From assembly GCA_964527565.1 (NCBI GenBank), contig CAZGOY010000037.1:1-33375 (forward strand): DNA of 33,375 bases, written 5' to 3'. This document shows positions 20,755-29,472 of this stretch, piece by piece; within the stretch, counting starts at the first letter, position 1, and each line of letters starts with the position of its first letter. Origin of the DNA: JAGXQV01 sp964527565 (GTDB taxonomy: Bacteria > Pseudomonadota > Gammaproteobacteria > Burkholderiales > Sulfuricellaceae). A program made the translations under genes and the position numbers. The notes beneath the pieces are model-generated. The model did no database searches and had not been told where the DNA came from. It worked only from the letters and a program-made list of their open reading frames with translations.

Positions 20755-21546
20755 TTATACACATGGCATTTTTGCGCGACCCGTGCGTCGGGCAATCCAG
20801 TTTTGCATTATCTGAATACGCGCCTGAAGTATCGGATCAATGTCGTTGTCATGCATCTGCTCGATTGCACCAGTGGGTAGCTGCGATAGCATTATCGTAA
20901 GTATCTGTCCATCTTCACACCACTCCATGCCCACAACACCGCACGCCCAAGCACTGTTTTCGATTACCAAACCAGACCAGCCGATTTTGGAACTTTTCAA
21001 CAAACGGGCCTCTTCAAAAGAAATTCCTGGAATCGAAATATCGAGATTGCCATACTTGCTGATCTTTTCCGCCGCAATTTCCTGGGCAGCAAGCCATTGC
21101 GGAAACTTTTCCCACAGTTCAACTCTTGCAAGGTTTTCCCGAAGGTTTTTCATACACTTGATTTCCTGGTTCCTTCGCTTGTATTCAGTCCTCTCTTCAC
21201 CAGTCAGAACAATAAACTCTTTCGGTGTGGGCATTGGGATTGGCTCGGGTACAGCACCAATCAAATCCTGATGTTGTTTCAGAAATAATAGACACTGATC
21301 CCAGCATTCAAGACGAAACCACTCCGTGGCTCCATCACAATCGGAGACTGGCGGTAGTCGAAAATTATCAAACAAAGCATGGAGCCCCTTTTCGAGACCA
21401 AGGGCACGCCCACCCACTCGTATTTGTAGAGAATTATCATAATCCAGACTTTCTCTGAACGCGCTGGATCGCTTGATGGGATGCTTAGATTTGCCGATCT
21501 TAAATCGGGGCTCCATTGCGTGTCGAATGAGGTAAACGTAGGCCAT
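20755..21546 (-). CDS. GIY-YIG nuclease-domain protein (T5orf172/MUG113-like)
   Basis: The 263-aa protein starts with a GIY-YIG-type domain (about 1-95). MAYVYLIRHAMEPRFKIGKS contains the two strand motifs VYLI and FKIG and leads into a Lys/Arg-rich helix. The rest has a helical region and a compact C-terminal domain of unknown function (about 170-250, WSGLVIENSAWACGVVGMEW). I chose the ATG at 21546 because GGAG lies 7 nt upstream; an earlier in-frame TTG exists. Codon use looks more AT-rich than in the surrounding genes, which supports horizontal acquisition. T5orf172-type proteins may be nucleases or regulators on mobile DNA. Confidence 0.85.
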   Translation of the reverse strand: MAYVYLIRHAMEPRFKIGKSKHPIKRSSAFRESLDYDNSLQIRVGGRALGLEKGLHALFDNFRLPPVSDCDGATEWFRLECWDQCLLFLKQHQDLIGAVPEPIPMPTPKEFIVLTGEERTEYKRRNQEIKCMKNLRENLARVELWEKFPQWLAAQEIAAEKISKYGNLDISIPGISFEEARLLKSSKIGWSGLVIENSAWACGVVGMEWCEDGQILTIMLSQLPTGAIEQMHDNDIDPILQARIQIMQNWIARRTGRAKMPCV

Positions 21547-21651
21547 TACTTTCTCCAAGTCATTTCAAGTCCAACGGAATGAACTTTCAACAATGCCTGC
21601 CCAATGGGAATGCTTTCTATAATTGCTGCCCTCAAGAAACGCCTGTTAACA

Positions 21652-21834
21652 GATTGATGTAAAACAGATAAAATTTACGCCATTTTTGTGTTTGTTCGGG
21701 GCAATTTGCAGCCTTGGCCCAATTACTACGCTAATAACCCGCCCCCGTAATTCTTTTTCTGGATTGAAATGCGGAACAGCCTTCGGAGGGACATAGATCA
21801 CAACATCATGCTCAATCACCACATCACAACGTGA
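21652..21834 (-). pseudogene. Degenerate ORF with HU/IHF-like tail
   Basis: A short open frame without ATG reads VVIYVPPKAVPHFNPEKELR, with VPPKAVPHFNPEKEL resembling the end of IHF/HU proteins (VPxKxVPHFxPGKEL). The rest of the fold is absent upstream and the following residues do not match. A remnant of a DNA-binding gene is the simplest reading. The remaining gap 21835-21924 holds a small palindrome CATCAC-AAC-GTGATG (21821-21835) and nothing else supported. Confidence 0.35.
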
Positions 21835-21924
21835 TGTTCATAAATATCCAGGGTAGCCCAACCGCGTCTTTACACCCGCCTGTTGTCGCATCTCAGCAAA
21901 ACCACAGTAATGCTCTGCCCCGCC

Positions 21925-22626
21925 TTATTTGGTAAAGGTCACCGCGACCAGTTCCTGCTCCAGCGTTGCGCCATCCTTTTCATCGAGCACGATGCGCACC
22001 GGAAAATAGTGCTGTCCCCTCGCCAGCCAGACTTCCGTGCCGTCGCGCCGCCCGTCCTGCTGCTTGCTCAAGTGCACGGTCTCGAAAGTACCGGCGGGCG
22101 TAGTCAGTGTTTCCTCGCCAACCACCTTGTACAGATAGCGGCCGACCTGCCTGCCGTTGCTCATCACTAGGTCCACCCCCGCCCCACTAGGCGGCTGGAA
22201 CATGAACTGGTACAACAGACTGATGCGGTCCTGGGTGTTGGGCGGCAATTCGACGGATTCGCGCTTGCCGTCGTACCGGTGAATCAGCATGCGCTTTTCC
22301 CAATCGAAATCGGCCACGATGCGTTTTCCCGGATCATCGCCGCGATGGTGCTCGAAATGCAGCGGGCGCAAGCCCTGAGCCGTGATGTCACCGTAGCTGT
22401 GCAACCGTATCTTGCCCTTGGCGAACAGTGCGAAGATCCCCACCGCACTGGTCACGCTTTCGATGCGATACTGCCCGCCCTCGCGCCGGAAGGTTTCCTG
22501 CGCCGCGCCGAAGGGTTGCCCCATCCGCGTCAGGCGATAAGTGGCATCGACAGCCTGCGGTGGTGCCGCCCATAGCGGAAACGGCAGCAGAAAAAAAACC
22601 GCAAGGAGCGCGACGCCTCTCACCAC
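21925..22626 (-). CDS. DUF3108 periplasmic protein
   Basis: The 233-aa protein has a signal peptide (about 1-20, GVALLAVFFLLPFPLWA) and a DUF3108 domain covering the mature part (ATYRLTRMGQPFGAAQETFR, a segment KIRLHSYGDITAQGLRPLHF, and GRYLYKVVGEETLTTPAGTF). Its C-terminal half mirrors that of the longer homologue at 19004-20074 (GEETLTTPAGTFETVHLSK against AEEVLDTPLGKLKTVHLSK), so the genes are paralogues. It overlaps the end of purN by 7 bp. Function is unknown; envelope or lipid binding is likely. Confidence 0.9.
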   Translation of the reverse strand: MVRGVALLAVFFLLPFPLWAAPPQAVDATYRLTRMGQPFGAAQETFRREGGQYRIESVTSAVGIFALFAKGKIRLHSYGDITAQGLRPLHFEHHRGDDPGKRIVADFDWEKRMLIHRYDGKRESVELPPNTQDRISLLYQFMFQPPSGAGVDLVMSNGRQVGRYLYKVVGEETLTTPAGTFETVHLSKQQDGRRDGTEVWLARGQHYFPVRIVLDEKDGATLEQELVAVTFTK

Positions 22627-23252
22627 GGCGAGCGCAACGCTTCCGAGGATAACGCCGCGCCACTAAGGGCCACCGTGCCGCAGGCACGGATTTCCAGGCG
22701 GTCCTCGGCAAACCAGCGCAGTGCCGCAGGGTAAATCTGGTGCTCCTGCGTCAGCACGCGCGCCGCCAGGGTTTCTTCGCTGTCGTCTGGATACACCGGC
22801 ACGGCGGCCTGGACCACGATGGGGCCGCGATCCAGCTCGTTGGTAACGAAATGCACGGTGCAGCCGTGGATTTTCACCCCTTCGGCCAAGGCGCGCGCAT
22901 GGGTATCAAGGCCGGTGAAAGACGGTAACAAGGAAGGATGGATGTTGATCAGGCGATTACGGTAATGCTCGACGAACCACGGCGAGAGGATGCGCATGAA
23001 GCCAGCCAGCACCACTAGGTCGGCGTGGTGTGAATCGATGAGCGCGGCCAGCGCGCGGTCGAAGGACTCGCGGTCGGGATAATCGCGGTGGTTCAGCACC
23101 TGCGTGGCTACCCCGTGCTGGCGAGCGATTTCCAGCCCCTTGGCCTCCGCCTTGTTGCAGATGACGGCCGCCACGTTGAGCGGCAGACCCGCTTCCAGAA
23201 TCGCCTGCATATTGCTGCCGCGCCCGGAAATCAGGATGACGATGTTTTTCAC
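22620..23252 (-). CDS. purN: Phosphoribosylglycinamide formyltransferase 1
   Basis: The 210-aa enzyme transfers a formyl group from 10-formyl-THF to GAR (third step of IMP synthesis). Family residues are present: the GAR-binding SGRGSNMQA near the start, N103 and H105 in INIHPSLLPSF, H134 in CTVHFV and D141 in ELDRGPI. I chose the GTG at 23252, which overlaps the purM stop (GTGA) and gives the normal N-terminus MKNIVILISGRGSN. It is coupled to purM upstream and to DUF3108 downstream. Confidence 0.96.
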   Translation of the reverse strand: MKNIVILISGRGSNMQAILEAGLPLNVAAVICNKAEAKGLEIARQHGVATQVLNHRDYPDRESFDRALAALIDSHHADLVVLAGFMRILSPWFVEHYRNRLINIHPSLLPSFTGLDTHARALAEGVKIHGCTVHFVTNELDRGPIVVQAAVPVYPDDSEETLAARVLTQEHQIYPAALRWFAEDRLEIRACGTVALSGAALSSEALRSPW

Positions 23253-24277
23253 AGCACCACCGTCTGCGCCTGCCCTTCCTGGCGTTGCGCGATGCTGCCG
23301 ATGCGCCATACCGTTTCGCCGGCGGCTTCGAGCTGGCGCATGGCGGCATCGGCATCGGCGGCGGAAACGATCACCGCCATGCCGATGCCGCAGTTGAAGG
23401 TGCGGTGCATTTCCGTATCCAGCACGCCACCCTCCTGCTGCATCCAGGAAAATAGCGGCGGCATCGTCCAGCTGTCTTTTTGCAGCACGGCAGTCAGGTT
23501 TTCCGGTAGCACGCGCGGAATGTTCTCCAGCAGGCCGCCGCCGGTGATGTGCGCCATGCCCTTTACCGGCAGGCAGGCCATCAACGCCAGCAGGGGCTTG
23601 ACGTAAATGCGCGTCGGCGCCAGCACCACATCCGCCAGCGTGCGCCCATGGAAATCCGCATTCAGATCGATGCCGGAACGCTCGATGATCTTGCGGATCA
23701 GCGAATAACCGTTGGAATGCGCGCCGCTGGAGGCCAGGCCCAGCACCACGTCGCCGGGCTGGATGGTCTTGCCGGTGATGACCTGGTCCTTTTCCACGAC
23801 GCCGACGGCAAAACCGGCCAGATCGTATTCGCCCGCCGGGTACATGCCGGGCATTTCTGCGGTCTCACCGCCGATCAGCGCGCAACCGGCCTGCTCGCAC
23901 CCGGCTGCGATGCCCTTGATGACGTCGGTGGCAACCGCCACGTCGAGCTTGCCGCAGGCGAAATAATCTAGAAAATACAAGGGTTCGGCACCCTGCACCA
24001 GGATGTCGTTGACGCTCATCGCCACCAGGTCGATGCCCACCGTATCGTGCCGGTTGAGCATGAAGGCGAGTTTCAGCTTGGTGCCGACGCCATCGGTGCC
24101 GGACACCAGCACCGGGTTTTTGTATTTCTTGGAAATCTCCACCAGCGCGCCGAAGCCGCCGATATCGCCAAGCACTTCCGGGCGCATGGTACGTTTGGCG
24201 TAAGGCTTGATGTTCTCCACCAACTGGTCGCCGGCATCGATATCCACCCCGGCATCGCGGTAACTGAGGGAAGCCAA
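23249..24277 (-). CDS. purM: Phosphoribosylformylglycinamidine cyclo-ligase (AIR synthetase)
   Basis: The 342-aa enzyme converts FGAM plus ATP to AIR. PurM motifs are visible: SLSYRDAGVDIDAGDQL, VSGTDGVGTKLKLAF, DLVAMSVNDILVQGAEPL, GGETAEMPGMY and HITGGGLLENIPRVLP. The only plausible start is a TTG at 24277 with GAGAAG 5 nt upstream; no in-frame ATG precedes the conserved block. It leads the minus-strand purM-purN-DUF3108 unit and is divergent from the coiled-coil gene. Confidence 0.96.
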   Translation of the reverse strand: MASLSYRDAGVDIDAGDQLVENIKPYAKRTMRPEVLGDIGGFGALVEISKKYKNPVLVSGTDGVGTKLKLAFMLNRHDTVGIDLVAMSVNDILVQGAEPLYFLDYFACGKLDVAVATDVIKGIAAGCEQAGCALIGGETAEMPGMYPAGEYDLAGFAVGVVEKDQVITGKTIQPGDVVLGLASSGAHSNGYSLIRKIIERSGIDLNADFHGRTLADVVLAPTRIYVKPLLALMACLPVKGMAHITGGGLLENIPRVLPENLTAVLQKDSWTMPPLFSWMQQEGGVLDTEMHRTFNCGIGMAVIVSAADADAAMRQLEAAGETVWRIGSIAQRQEGQAQTVVL

Positions 24278-24299
24278 GTTTTCTTCTCGCTTTCTGGAA

Positions 24300-24305
24300 T
24301 ATAAT
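24300..24305 (+). promoter_or_regulatory. Possible -10 element of the coiled-coil/hda unit
   Basis: A perfect TATAAT between the divergent purM and coiled-coil genes, 24 bp before the ATG at 24329. No good -35 is seen at the right spacing (AGTTTT), so this is tentative. Confidence 0.35.
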
Positions 24306-24328
24306 TCAAGGTCGCAATTTTACTCGAA

Positions 24329-26221
24329 ATGCCCCGCCAAGGACATTCGGCTACCAATGCAAACTGCGCCGGACAAGTGATAAAACCCATGGGAACGCCT
24401 TACTTCCAGCAACAAAGCGCCGCTTACCCTCTCTGTCAGAAACAGGAACTGCACCTCTTTACCCCGGATGGGCAGCGCCATAGCGTCTCCCCTTCAGGAA
24501 AAGTGGCTGCCGACTACGCCAATGAAGTTCAGGATCACCTGGTGCAATTCGAGGTGGAATCCCTGCTGGCGCAACGCGACAGTCTGCGCGACGCGCTGGC
24601 GCGGCGCTACCTGCTCCAGCATTTCAGCGTAGCGGGTGAACCCAGCTTTGTCGGCGCCGACCTGGATAGCGTGCTGGCGGAACTGAAGCGGCGCGGGCTG
24701 GCGCCGACCCCGCTGAAAAACGCCCTGCGCGGCGCGCTGAGCCGTGCCAACAGCGAGATCAAGGATGTTTGGCCGATCCGTGAAAGCGGGCGCAACCTTC
24801 AGTACACCAGCTACGATCTGGCTTTCTCGACCGAAGAACTCGCCACGCCGACCAAACGGCAAAAGATCTGGAACATCGTTGCCGACTGGGCGGCGAAATG
24901 CCGCCTTCCCGGCAAGGAAGGCGCACGCCTGGCCACCGTGCAGGACTGGGAAGAACTGGAAGAGGGCTGGGCGCTGCGCGTTGATCTCCACCATTACCCG
25001 CGCCCCGACATGGAAAGCTGCCGCCCCATCGCCTTGCTTGATGCCACCGAGCGCAACAAGGATATGGAAATCCTGCGCAAGGCGCTGGCGCGAGCGGGCA
25101 TCGAACTCGGTGAAATAGCGGTGAAACCCTATGCCGTCCCGCAAAATCAGGCGCCACAGGATCCGCTCCCGCCTCCCGTTGCCGCCGCCGCTCCGCCGCC
25201 GCCCCGGCACGCCGCCGCCATTGTGGGCGCACTGGAAGCCGTGCGCGGCGAACGCGACCGCATGGAGCAGCAGTTACAGCGCCTGGGCGCCGCCCTTGCC
25301 GACGGCGAAACCCGCCAGCAGCAGGCCGCGCGCATCGACGCGCTGGAACAGGAAAAATTCGCCCTAGAAGCCATGCTGAAGGACATCACCGCCACCCTGG
25401 ACCACAGCCCCTGGCCAGACCGCCCCGCCGACTGGCCGCAGGCCACGCCTGCCGGTAAAACGCAGCATGCCATGCGTGTCCTGGCGGAAAAAAGAAGCGC
25501 GCTGGAGCAAAGCACGAAATCGCTGCAAATCGCCCAATCCGAATTGCGCCTGCTCGCCGCCCGCGCACAAGCCGCCGAAAAGCAGGGAGAAAAACTGGCC
25601 GAAGAACTGGCCCATGCCCGGAAGTCCCGCGACGAATGGCAAAGCCGCGCGGAAAATGCCGAAACCACCCTCAAGGCGGAATTGCTCAAGCAATACAATG
25701 CCGCCTTGCTGGCGCAGGAACTGGATTTCACGCGCCAGGCCCAGGAAATGCAGCAGGCACACATGAGCCAGCTTCAGGAAGCGCAGCAGGAGCACCTGCG
25801 CCAGATCGAGGAAATCCAGCACGAGCACATCCTGCATATCCAGGACCTGCAAGCCACCCACCTGCGGCAGATCCAGAAACTGCGCCGCCTCGCTCCCTCC
25901 CCGGAAAGTGACGACGGCTGGAGCACGCCGCAACCGGGCCTCTACGTTCCACGCCAGATAGCCGCCAGAACTGTACGCCAGATTTCCGGCCTGGAACTGG
26001 AAAGCCCGCCACCCGCCGCGCCGCCTGCTCCCGAAGTACGCACCGTGGCCTCGGAACTTGGGCTATACCAGGCCGAATCGCGCGAAATTTTCGACAACCG
26101 CATCGGCGAATACCTGCGCATCGCCAAGGACATGGGGCTAAGCGAGGCCGACAAATGGCTGCTGGCAGAAGCCAGGAAGCTTGCCGAAGCGCGTGCCCGT
26201 CAGGGGGAATTGAGCATTTGA
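24329..26221 (+). CDS. Large coiled-coil protein upstream of hda, unknown function
   Basis: The 630-aa protein has a globular N-terminal part (about 40-260; QDHLVQFEVESLLAQRDSLR, YLLQHFSVAGEPSFVGADL). A Pro/Ala hinge follows (about 275-295), then a long Glu/Gln/Ala-rich coiled coil (about 300-520) with His/Gln-rich heptads (LQEAQQEHLRQIEEIQHEH). The C-terminal domain is short and helical (about 580-625). I recognise no family. It may be a structural, segregation or replication-associated protein. Its stop overlaps the hda start (TGATG), which ties its expression to hda. A later ATG (24389) is a possible start. Confidence 0.85.
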   Translation: MPRQGHSATNANCAGQVIKPMGTPYFQQQSAAYPLCQKQELHLFTPDGQRHSVSPSGKVAADYANEVQDHLVQFEVESLLAQRDSLRDALARRYLLQHFSVAGEPSFVGADLDSVLAELKRRGLAPTPLKNALRGALSRANSEIKDVWPIRESGRNLQYTSYDLAFSTEELATPTKRQKIWNIVADWAAKCRLPGKEGARLATVQDWEELEEGWALRVDLHHYPRPDMESCRPIALLDATERNKDMEILRKALARAGIELGEIAVKPYAVPQNQAPQDPLPPPVAAAAPPPPRHAAAIVGALEAVRGERDRMEQQLQRLGAALADGETRQQQAARIDALEQEKFALEAMLKDITATLDHSPWPDRPADWPQATPAGKTQHAMRVLAEKRSALEQSTKSLQIAQSELRLLAARAQAAEKQGEKLAEELAHARKSRDEWQSRAENAETTLKAELLKQYNAALLAQELDFTRQAQEMQQAHMSQLQEAQQEHLRQIEEIQHEHILHIQDLQATHLRQIQKLRRLAPSPESDDGWSTPQPGLYVPRQIAARTVRQISGLELESPPPAAPPAPEVRTVASELGLYQAESREIFDNRIGEYLRIAKDMGLSEADKWLLAEARKLAEARARQGELSI

Positions 26222-26931
26222 TGCAACAGCGCCTGCTTCCCGGTTTTGCCCTCCCACCGCCGCCCAGCCTGGAAAATTTCGTTGCGGGACGCAATCTCGA
26301 ACTGCTCGAAACCCTGCGTAGCCTGCTGAGCGGACAGTCACAGGAGCGTTTTTTCTATCTGTGGGGCGAAAATGGCAGCGGTAAAAGCCACCTGCTGCAA
26401 GCGGTTGCCAGTACCGCACGGGAGAACGGCATCGACGCCGTTTACGCGAATGCGCCGACGGAATGCGCCGGTTTCGACCCGCTGAATCCCGGCCACACTG
26501 TTTGCGATCTGGTGGCGCTGGATAATGCCGACCGCCTGGATGAAAACGCGCAAATCGACCTGTTCAACCTGTACAACCGCCTGCGCGAAGGCAACGGCTG
26601 TCTGCTGGCCAGCGGCACCCTGCCGCCCGCGCAACTGCCAGTGCGCCCCGACCTCGCCACTCGCCTGGGCTGGGGTCTGGTGTTCCGGGTACACGGGCTG
26701 AACGACGAGGAAAAAAACGCAGCGCTGGCAGCGCACGCCCGGCAGCGCGGCTTTGCGCTGCCGGGCGAGGTTTCAAGCTGGCTGCTGCGCCATTGGCGGC
26801 GCGACCTGCCTTCTTTGCTGGCAGTGCTGGATGCCCTGGACCGGCGCTCGATGGAACAACGTCGCGCGATCAGCGTGCCGTTGCTGAAGGAATTGCTGGA
26901 AAGCTTGAGCGCCCCCCAGCTTTTCGAATAG
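26221..26931 (+). CDS. hda: DnaA-regulatory inactivator Hda
   Basis: The 236-aa AAA+ protein is a DnaA-domain III homologue. It has an N-terminal clamp-binding-like segment (QRLLPGF), then FYLWGENGSGKSHLLQAV with the P-loop at about 49-56, a Walker B-like LVALDNADRL, and a C-terminal lid (WLLRHWRRDLPSLLAVLDAL). With the DNA-loaded beta clamp it stimulates hydrolysis of DnaA-ATP (RIDA). The ATG at 26221 overlaps the coiled-coil stop; an upstream in-frame start (26155) would add 22 residues foreign to the family. It converges on the thioredoxin gene 3 bp away. Confidence 0.93.
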   Translation: MQQRLLPGFALPPPPSLENFVAGRNLELLETLRSLLSGQSQERFFYLWGENGSGKSHLLQAVASTARENGIDAVYANAPTECAGFDPLNPGHTVCDLVALDNADRLDENAQIDLFNLYNRLREGNGCLLASGTLPPAQLPVRPDLATRLGWGLVFRVHGLNDEEKNAALAAHARQRGFALPGEVSSWLLRHWRRDLPSLLAVLDALDRRSMEQRRAISVPLLKELLESLSAPQLFE

Positions 26932-26934
26932 AAA

Positions 26935-27315
26935 TCAGGAAGCCGCGCCCTGCTCCGCCTGCGATTCGGCGATCTGGCGATGCACTTCCGCCATGTCGAG
27001 CGCGCGCACCTGCTCGATCAGCATGTCCAGGCCGGATTCCGGCAAGGCGCCCGCTTCCGAGAAAATGATCACGTTTTCGCGGAATACCATCAGCGTGGGA
27101 ATCGAGCGGATGTTGAAATAGCCCGCCAGGCCCTGCTGCTCTTCGGTATTCACCTTGGCGAAGGTAATGTCGGCATGTTTTTCCGAGGCCGCCTCGAAAA
27201 CCGGGCCGAACGACTTGCACGGCCCGCACCACGTCGCCCAGAAATCGACCAGAACGATATCGTTGCCGGTTACAGTGGATTCAAAATTCTCTTCATTGAG
27301 GTCAATGGTCGCCAT
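26935..27315 (-). CDS. Thioredoxin-family protein
   Basis: The 126-aa protein has the thioredoxin fold with active site WCGPC (residues 29-33), the cis-proline segment RSIPTLMVF and an extended helical C-terminus (EVHRQIAESQAEQGAAS). It lacks the N-terminal zinc motif of TrxC, so it is a plain cytoplasmic thioredoxin. The longer-than-usual tail distinguishes it from TrxA (about 108 aa). I chose the ATG at 27315 because GGAG lies 10 nt upstream, whereas the ATG at 27324 is only 1 nt from it. It is divergent from the thioredoxin-fold/HEAT-like gene. Confidence 0.9.
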   Translation of the reverse strand: MATIDLNEENFESTVTGNDIVLVDFWATWCGPCKSFGPVFEAASEKHADITFAKVNTEEQQGLAGYFNIRSIPTLMVFRENVIIFSEAGALPESGLDMLIEQVRALDMAEVHRQIAESQAEQGAAS

Positions 27316-27423
27316 TCTTGCCATGCTCCTGATAATATTTGGAAAGATGTTTTAGCATTCGCTAATATTCAAAACTCTAACATTTCCTCCCTCAACAATC
27401 CACTTTTACGGAGCACGAATACC

Positions 27424-28059
27424 ATGTCCGCACCCCCACCCGGCGCCCTGCTGTTGCTTGCCCCCGGCTGTCCGCATTGCCCGGCGATCCTGGAAAGCTT
27501 GACGAAACTGCTCAAGGAGGGCGCCATCGGCACGCTGGAAGCGGTCAACCTGGCCGTTCATCCCGAGCGCGCCAGCGCGCTGGGGGTCAAAACCGTACCC
27601 TGGCTGCAAATCGGGCCGTTCGAGCTGGAAGGCGCGCACACTCAAGCCGAGTTGCAGCGCTGGGCGCAAGGCGCCAATGACCCCGCCATGCTGGCGCGCT
27701 ATTTCCACGACCTGCTGATCAGCGGCCGCCGCAGCAAGGTGGAAGCGCTTCTGAAAGAGGAACCGGCCCATTTCCGCATCCTGCCGAAACTGCTTGCCGA
27801 CCCGGCTAGCAGCATGGCGGTACGCCTGGGAATCGGCGCGGTGCTGGAGGAATTTCAAGGCAGCGGACTGGCCCGGCCGATGATTGCCGGACTGGGCGAA
27901 CTGACGCGCCACCCCGACGCGCTGACGCGCGCCGATGCCTGCCATTTCCTGTCGCTGATCGGCGGCGATGAAACCCGGCCTTTCTTCCGCGAACGGCTGG
28001 ATGACGAGGTTGCGGAAATCCGTGAAATCGCGGCGGAAGCCCTGGGGATCAGCACCTGA
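27424..28059 (+). CDS. Thioredoxin-fold/HEAT-like fusion protein
   Basis: The 211-aa protein has an N-terminal thioredoxin-like domain (about 1-80) with CPHC (C16, C19) and a cis-Pro loop (KTVPWLQIGPFEL). A helical HEAT-like array follows (about 100-205), recognisable by repeated helices ending in HPDALTRADACHFLSLIGG and DDEVAEIREIAAEALG. The redox pair is retained. Such fusions are probably protein-interaction redox modules; substrates are unknown. It starts 10 nt after GGAG and is divergent from the thioredoxin gene, so the two may be co-regulated. Confidence 0.85.
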   Translation: MSAPPPGALLLLAPGCPHCPAILESLTKLLKEGAIGTLEAVNLAVHPERASALGVKTVPWLQIGPFELEGAHTQAELQRWAQGANDPAMLARYFHDLLISGRRSKVEALLKEEPAHFRILPKLLADPASSMAVRLGIGAVLEEFQGSGLARPMIAGLGELTRHPDALTRADACHFLSLIGGDETRPFFRERLDDEVAEIREIAAEALGIST

Positions 28060-28064
28060 CAGGC

Positions 28065-28091
28065 AAAAAAAACCCCGGCGAGCGCCGGGGA
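28065..28091 (-). terminator. Rho-independent terminator of the accA-tilS unit
   Basis: CCCCGGC-GAGC-GCCGGGG stem of 7 bp followed on the minus strand by eight T residues (28072-28065), 44 bp after the tilS stop. It may also slow transcription from the + side gene, but there the T tract is missing. Confidence 0.88.
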
Positions 28092-28134
28092 AAGGGGAGG
28101 AAACACAACTGACTTAACTCATCTATAAGACATA

Positions 28135-29472
28135 CTAAACATAAACCTTATAGATTGCAAATATCCCCCACTCTCCCGGCTGCGCCTGCCAAGCGCAATC
28201 CACCCCCACTTCCGGCACACACGCCAGCGCATCGCCGCAATACAGCAACGGCAAACGCTCGCGCTGCCACGGCGGCACGGCACTTTCCTGCAACAGGTTT
28301 TTCAGGCTGCGCGAAGGACGCCCGCACTGCGGGCGCAGGCGCTCGCCACCGCGCCGGTAGCGCACCGTCAGCGGCGCACTTTCCAAGCGCGCCCGGCTGA
28401 TGCCTTCACCCTGCCGTCGCTCAAAGCGCAAGCTGCCGTGCGGCAAGACCAACATTTCCCCGGACAGCCACGGCGAGGAAAATTCCGGTTCAAGCGGCGC
28501 CAGCCTGCGCGTGGCATGCAACTCGCCCCGGTAGCGCCGCAACTCGTATTCACCCAGCGCAATATGAATGCGCGCATCCGGGCGGGCGGCGCTCACCTGA
28601 CGCAACACGTCGTCCAGCCGCGCCGCCGACGGCATGGGTATGCCCTGCCGGTCGAGAAAATGGCGCAACAGGTTTCTGGCGCGCGCGGCAGACAAGGGGG
28701 CCAGCACGTCCACGCGCAAACGGTTTTCACAAATGCCGTCACCCGCATCCAGCACAGCCAACTGGTCGAGCAGTTCCGCCGTTTCGGCAAAGTGGCTGCC
28801 GGCGCGCGCCAGCGTATACCCACAGGCGGGAAAGCGGCGCGCCAGCAAGGGCAGCACCTCGTGGCGCAGAAAATTGCGGTCATAGCGAACGTCCTGGTTG
28901 CTTTCATCCTCGACCCAGGCCAGATGATGTTCTCCGGCCCAGTCGAGAATTTGCGCGCGCGGCACGTCGAGCAAGGGGCGCAGGATGCGCGCCGACTCTC
29001 CCAGTGCGCGCACTTCCGGCATGGCGCTCAGCCCCTTCACCCCGGCCCCGCGCAACAATTGCAGCAGCACGGTTTCCGCCTGGTCGTCGCGATGTTGCGC
29101 CAGCACCACGAAATCCGTTTCCAGGGCGGCGAACGCACGGTAACGCGCGGTGCGCGCCGAGGCTTCCAGGCTATCGCCGCCGCCCCGCTCCAGCGTCACG
29201 GTTTCCTCCGAGTAAGCGACCGCATGACGGGCGCACAGACCGGCACAAAAACGCCCCCAGTCGGGGGCGTGCGGGCTGATCTGGTGATTGACGTGCAATG
29301 CGGACAGGAAAAACCCCAGTGAAGAACGCAGCTGCCGCAGGATGTCGAAAAGTACGACAGAGTCCACTCCGCCGCTCAAAGCCAGCGTCAGATGCTGGCC
29401 GGGGCGTACCTGCTCAGTCAGGCGCGCCGCGACGTGCTCAATCAGGCGTTCATGCTTCCTTGAACTTGCCAT
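28135..29472 (-). CDS. tilS: tRNA(Ile)-lysidine synthetase
   Basis: The 445-aa enzyme modifies C34 of tRNA-Ile(CAU) to lysidine, using ATP. The PP-loop is SGGVDS (33-38), followed by HVNHQISPHA, the HRDDQAETVLLQLLRGAG signature and the DESNQDVRYDRNFLRHEVLP motif. The C-terminal TilS domain contains RRGGERLRPQCGRPSRSLKN. It starts inside the end of accA (23-bp overlap), forming accA-tilS, a common arrangement. The gene is essential in most bacteria. Confidence 0.95.
   Translation of the reverse strand: MASSRKHERLIEHVAARLTEQVRPGQHLTLALSGGVDSVVLFDILRQLRSSLGFFLSALHVNHQISPHAPDWGRFCAGLCARHAVAYSEETVTLERGGGDSLEASARTARYRAFAALETDFVVLAQHRDDQAETVLLQLLRGAGVKGLSAMPEVRALGESARILRPLLDVPRAQILDWAGEHHLAWVEDESNQDVRYDRNFLRHEVLPLLARRFPACGYTLARAGSHFAETAELLDQLAVLDAGDGICENRLRVDVLAPLSAARARNLLRHFLDRQGIPMPSAARLDDVLRQVSAARPDARIHIALGEYELRRYRGELHATRRLAPLEPEFSSPWLSGEMLVLPHGSLRFERRQGEGISRARLESAPLTVRYRRGGERLRPQCGRPSRSLKNLLQESAVPPWQRERLPLLYCGDALACVPEVGVDCAWQAQPGEWGIFAIYKVYV

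Noticed and set aside
28438..29322. 294-aa plus-strand frame within tilS
   Set aside because: Antisense shadow of tilS, whose PP-loop and family motifs are clear.
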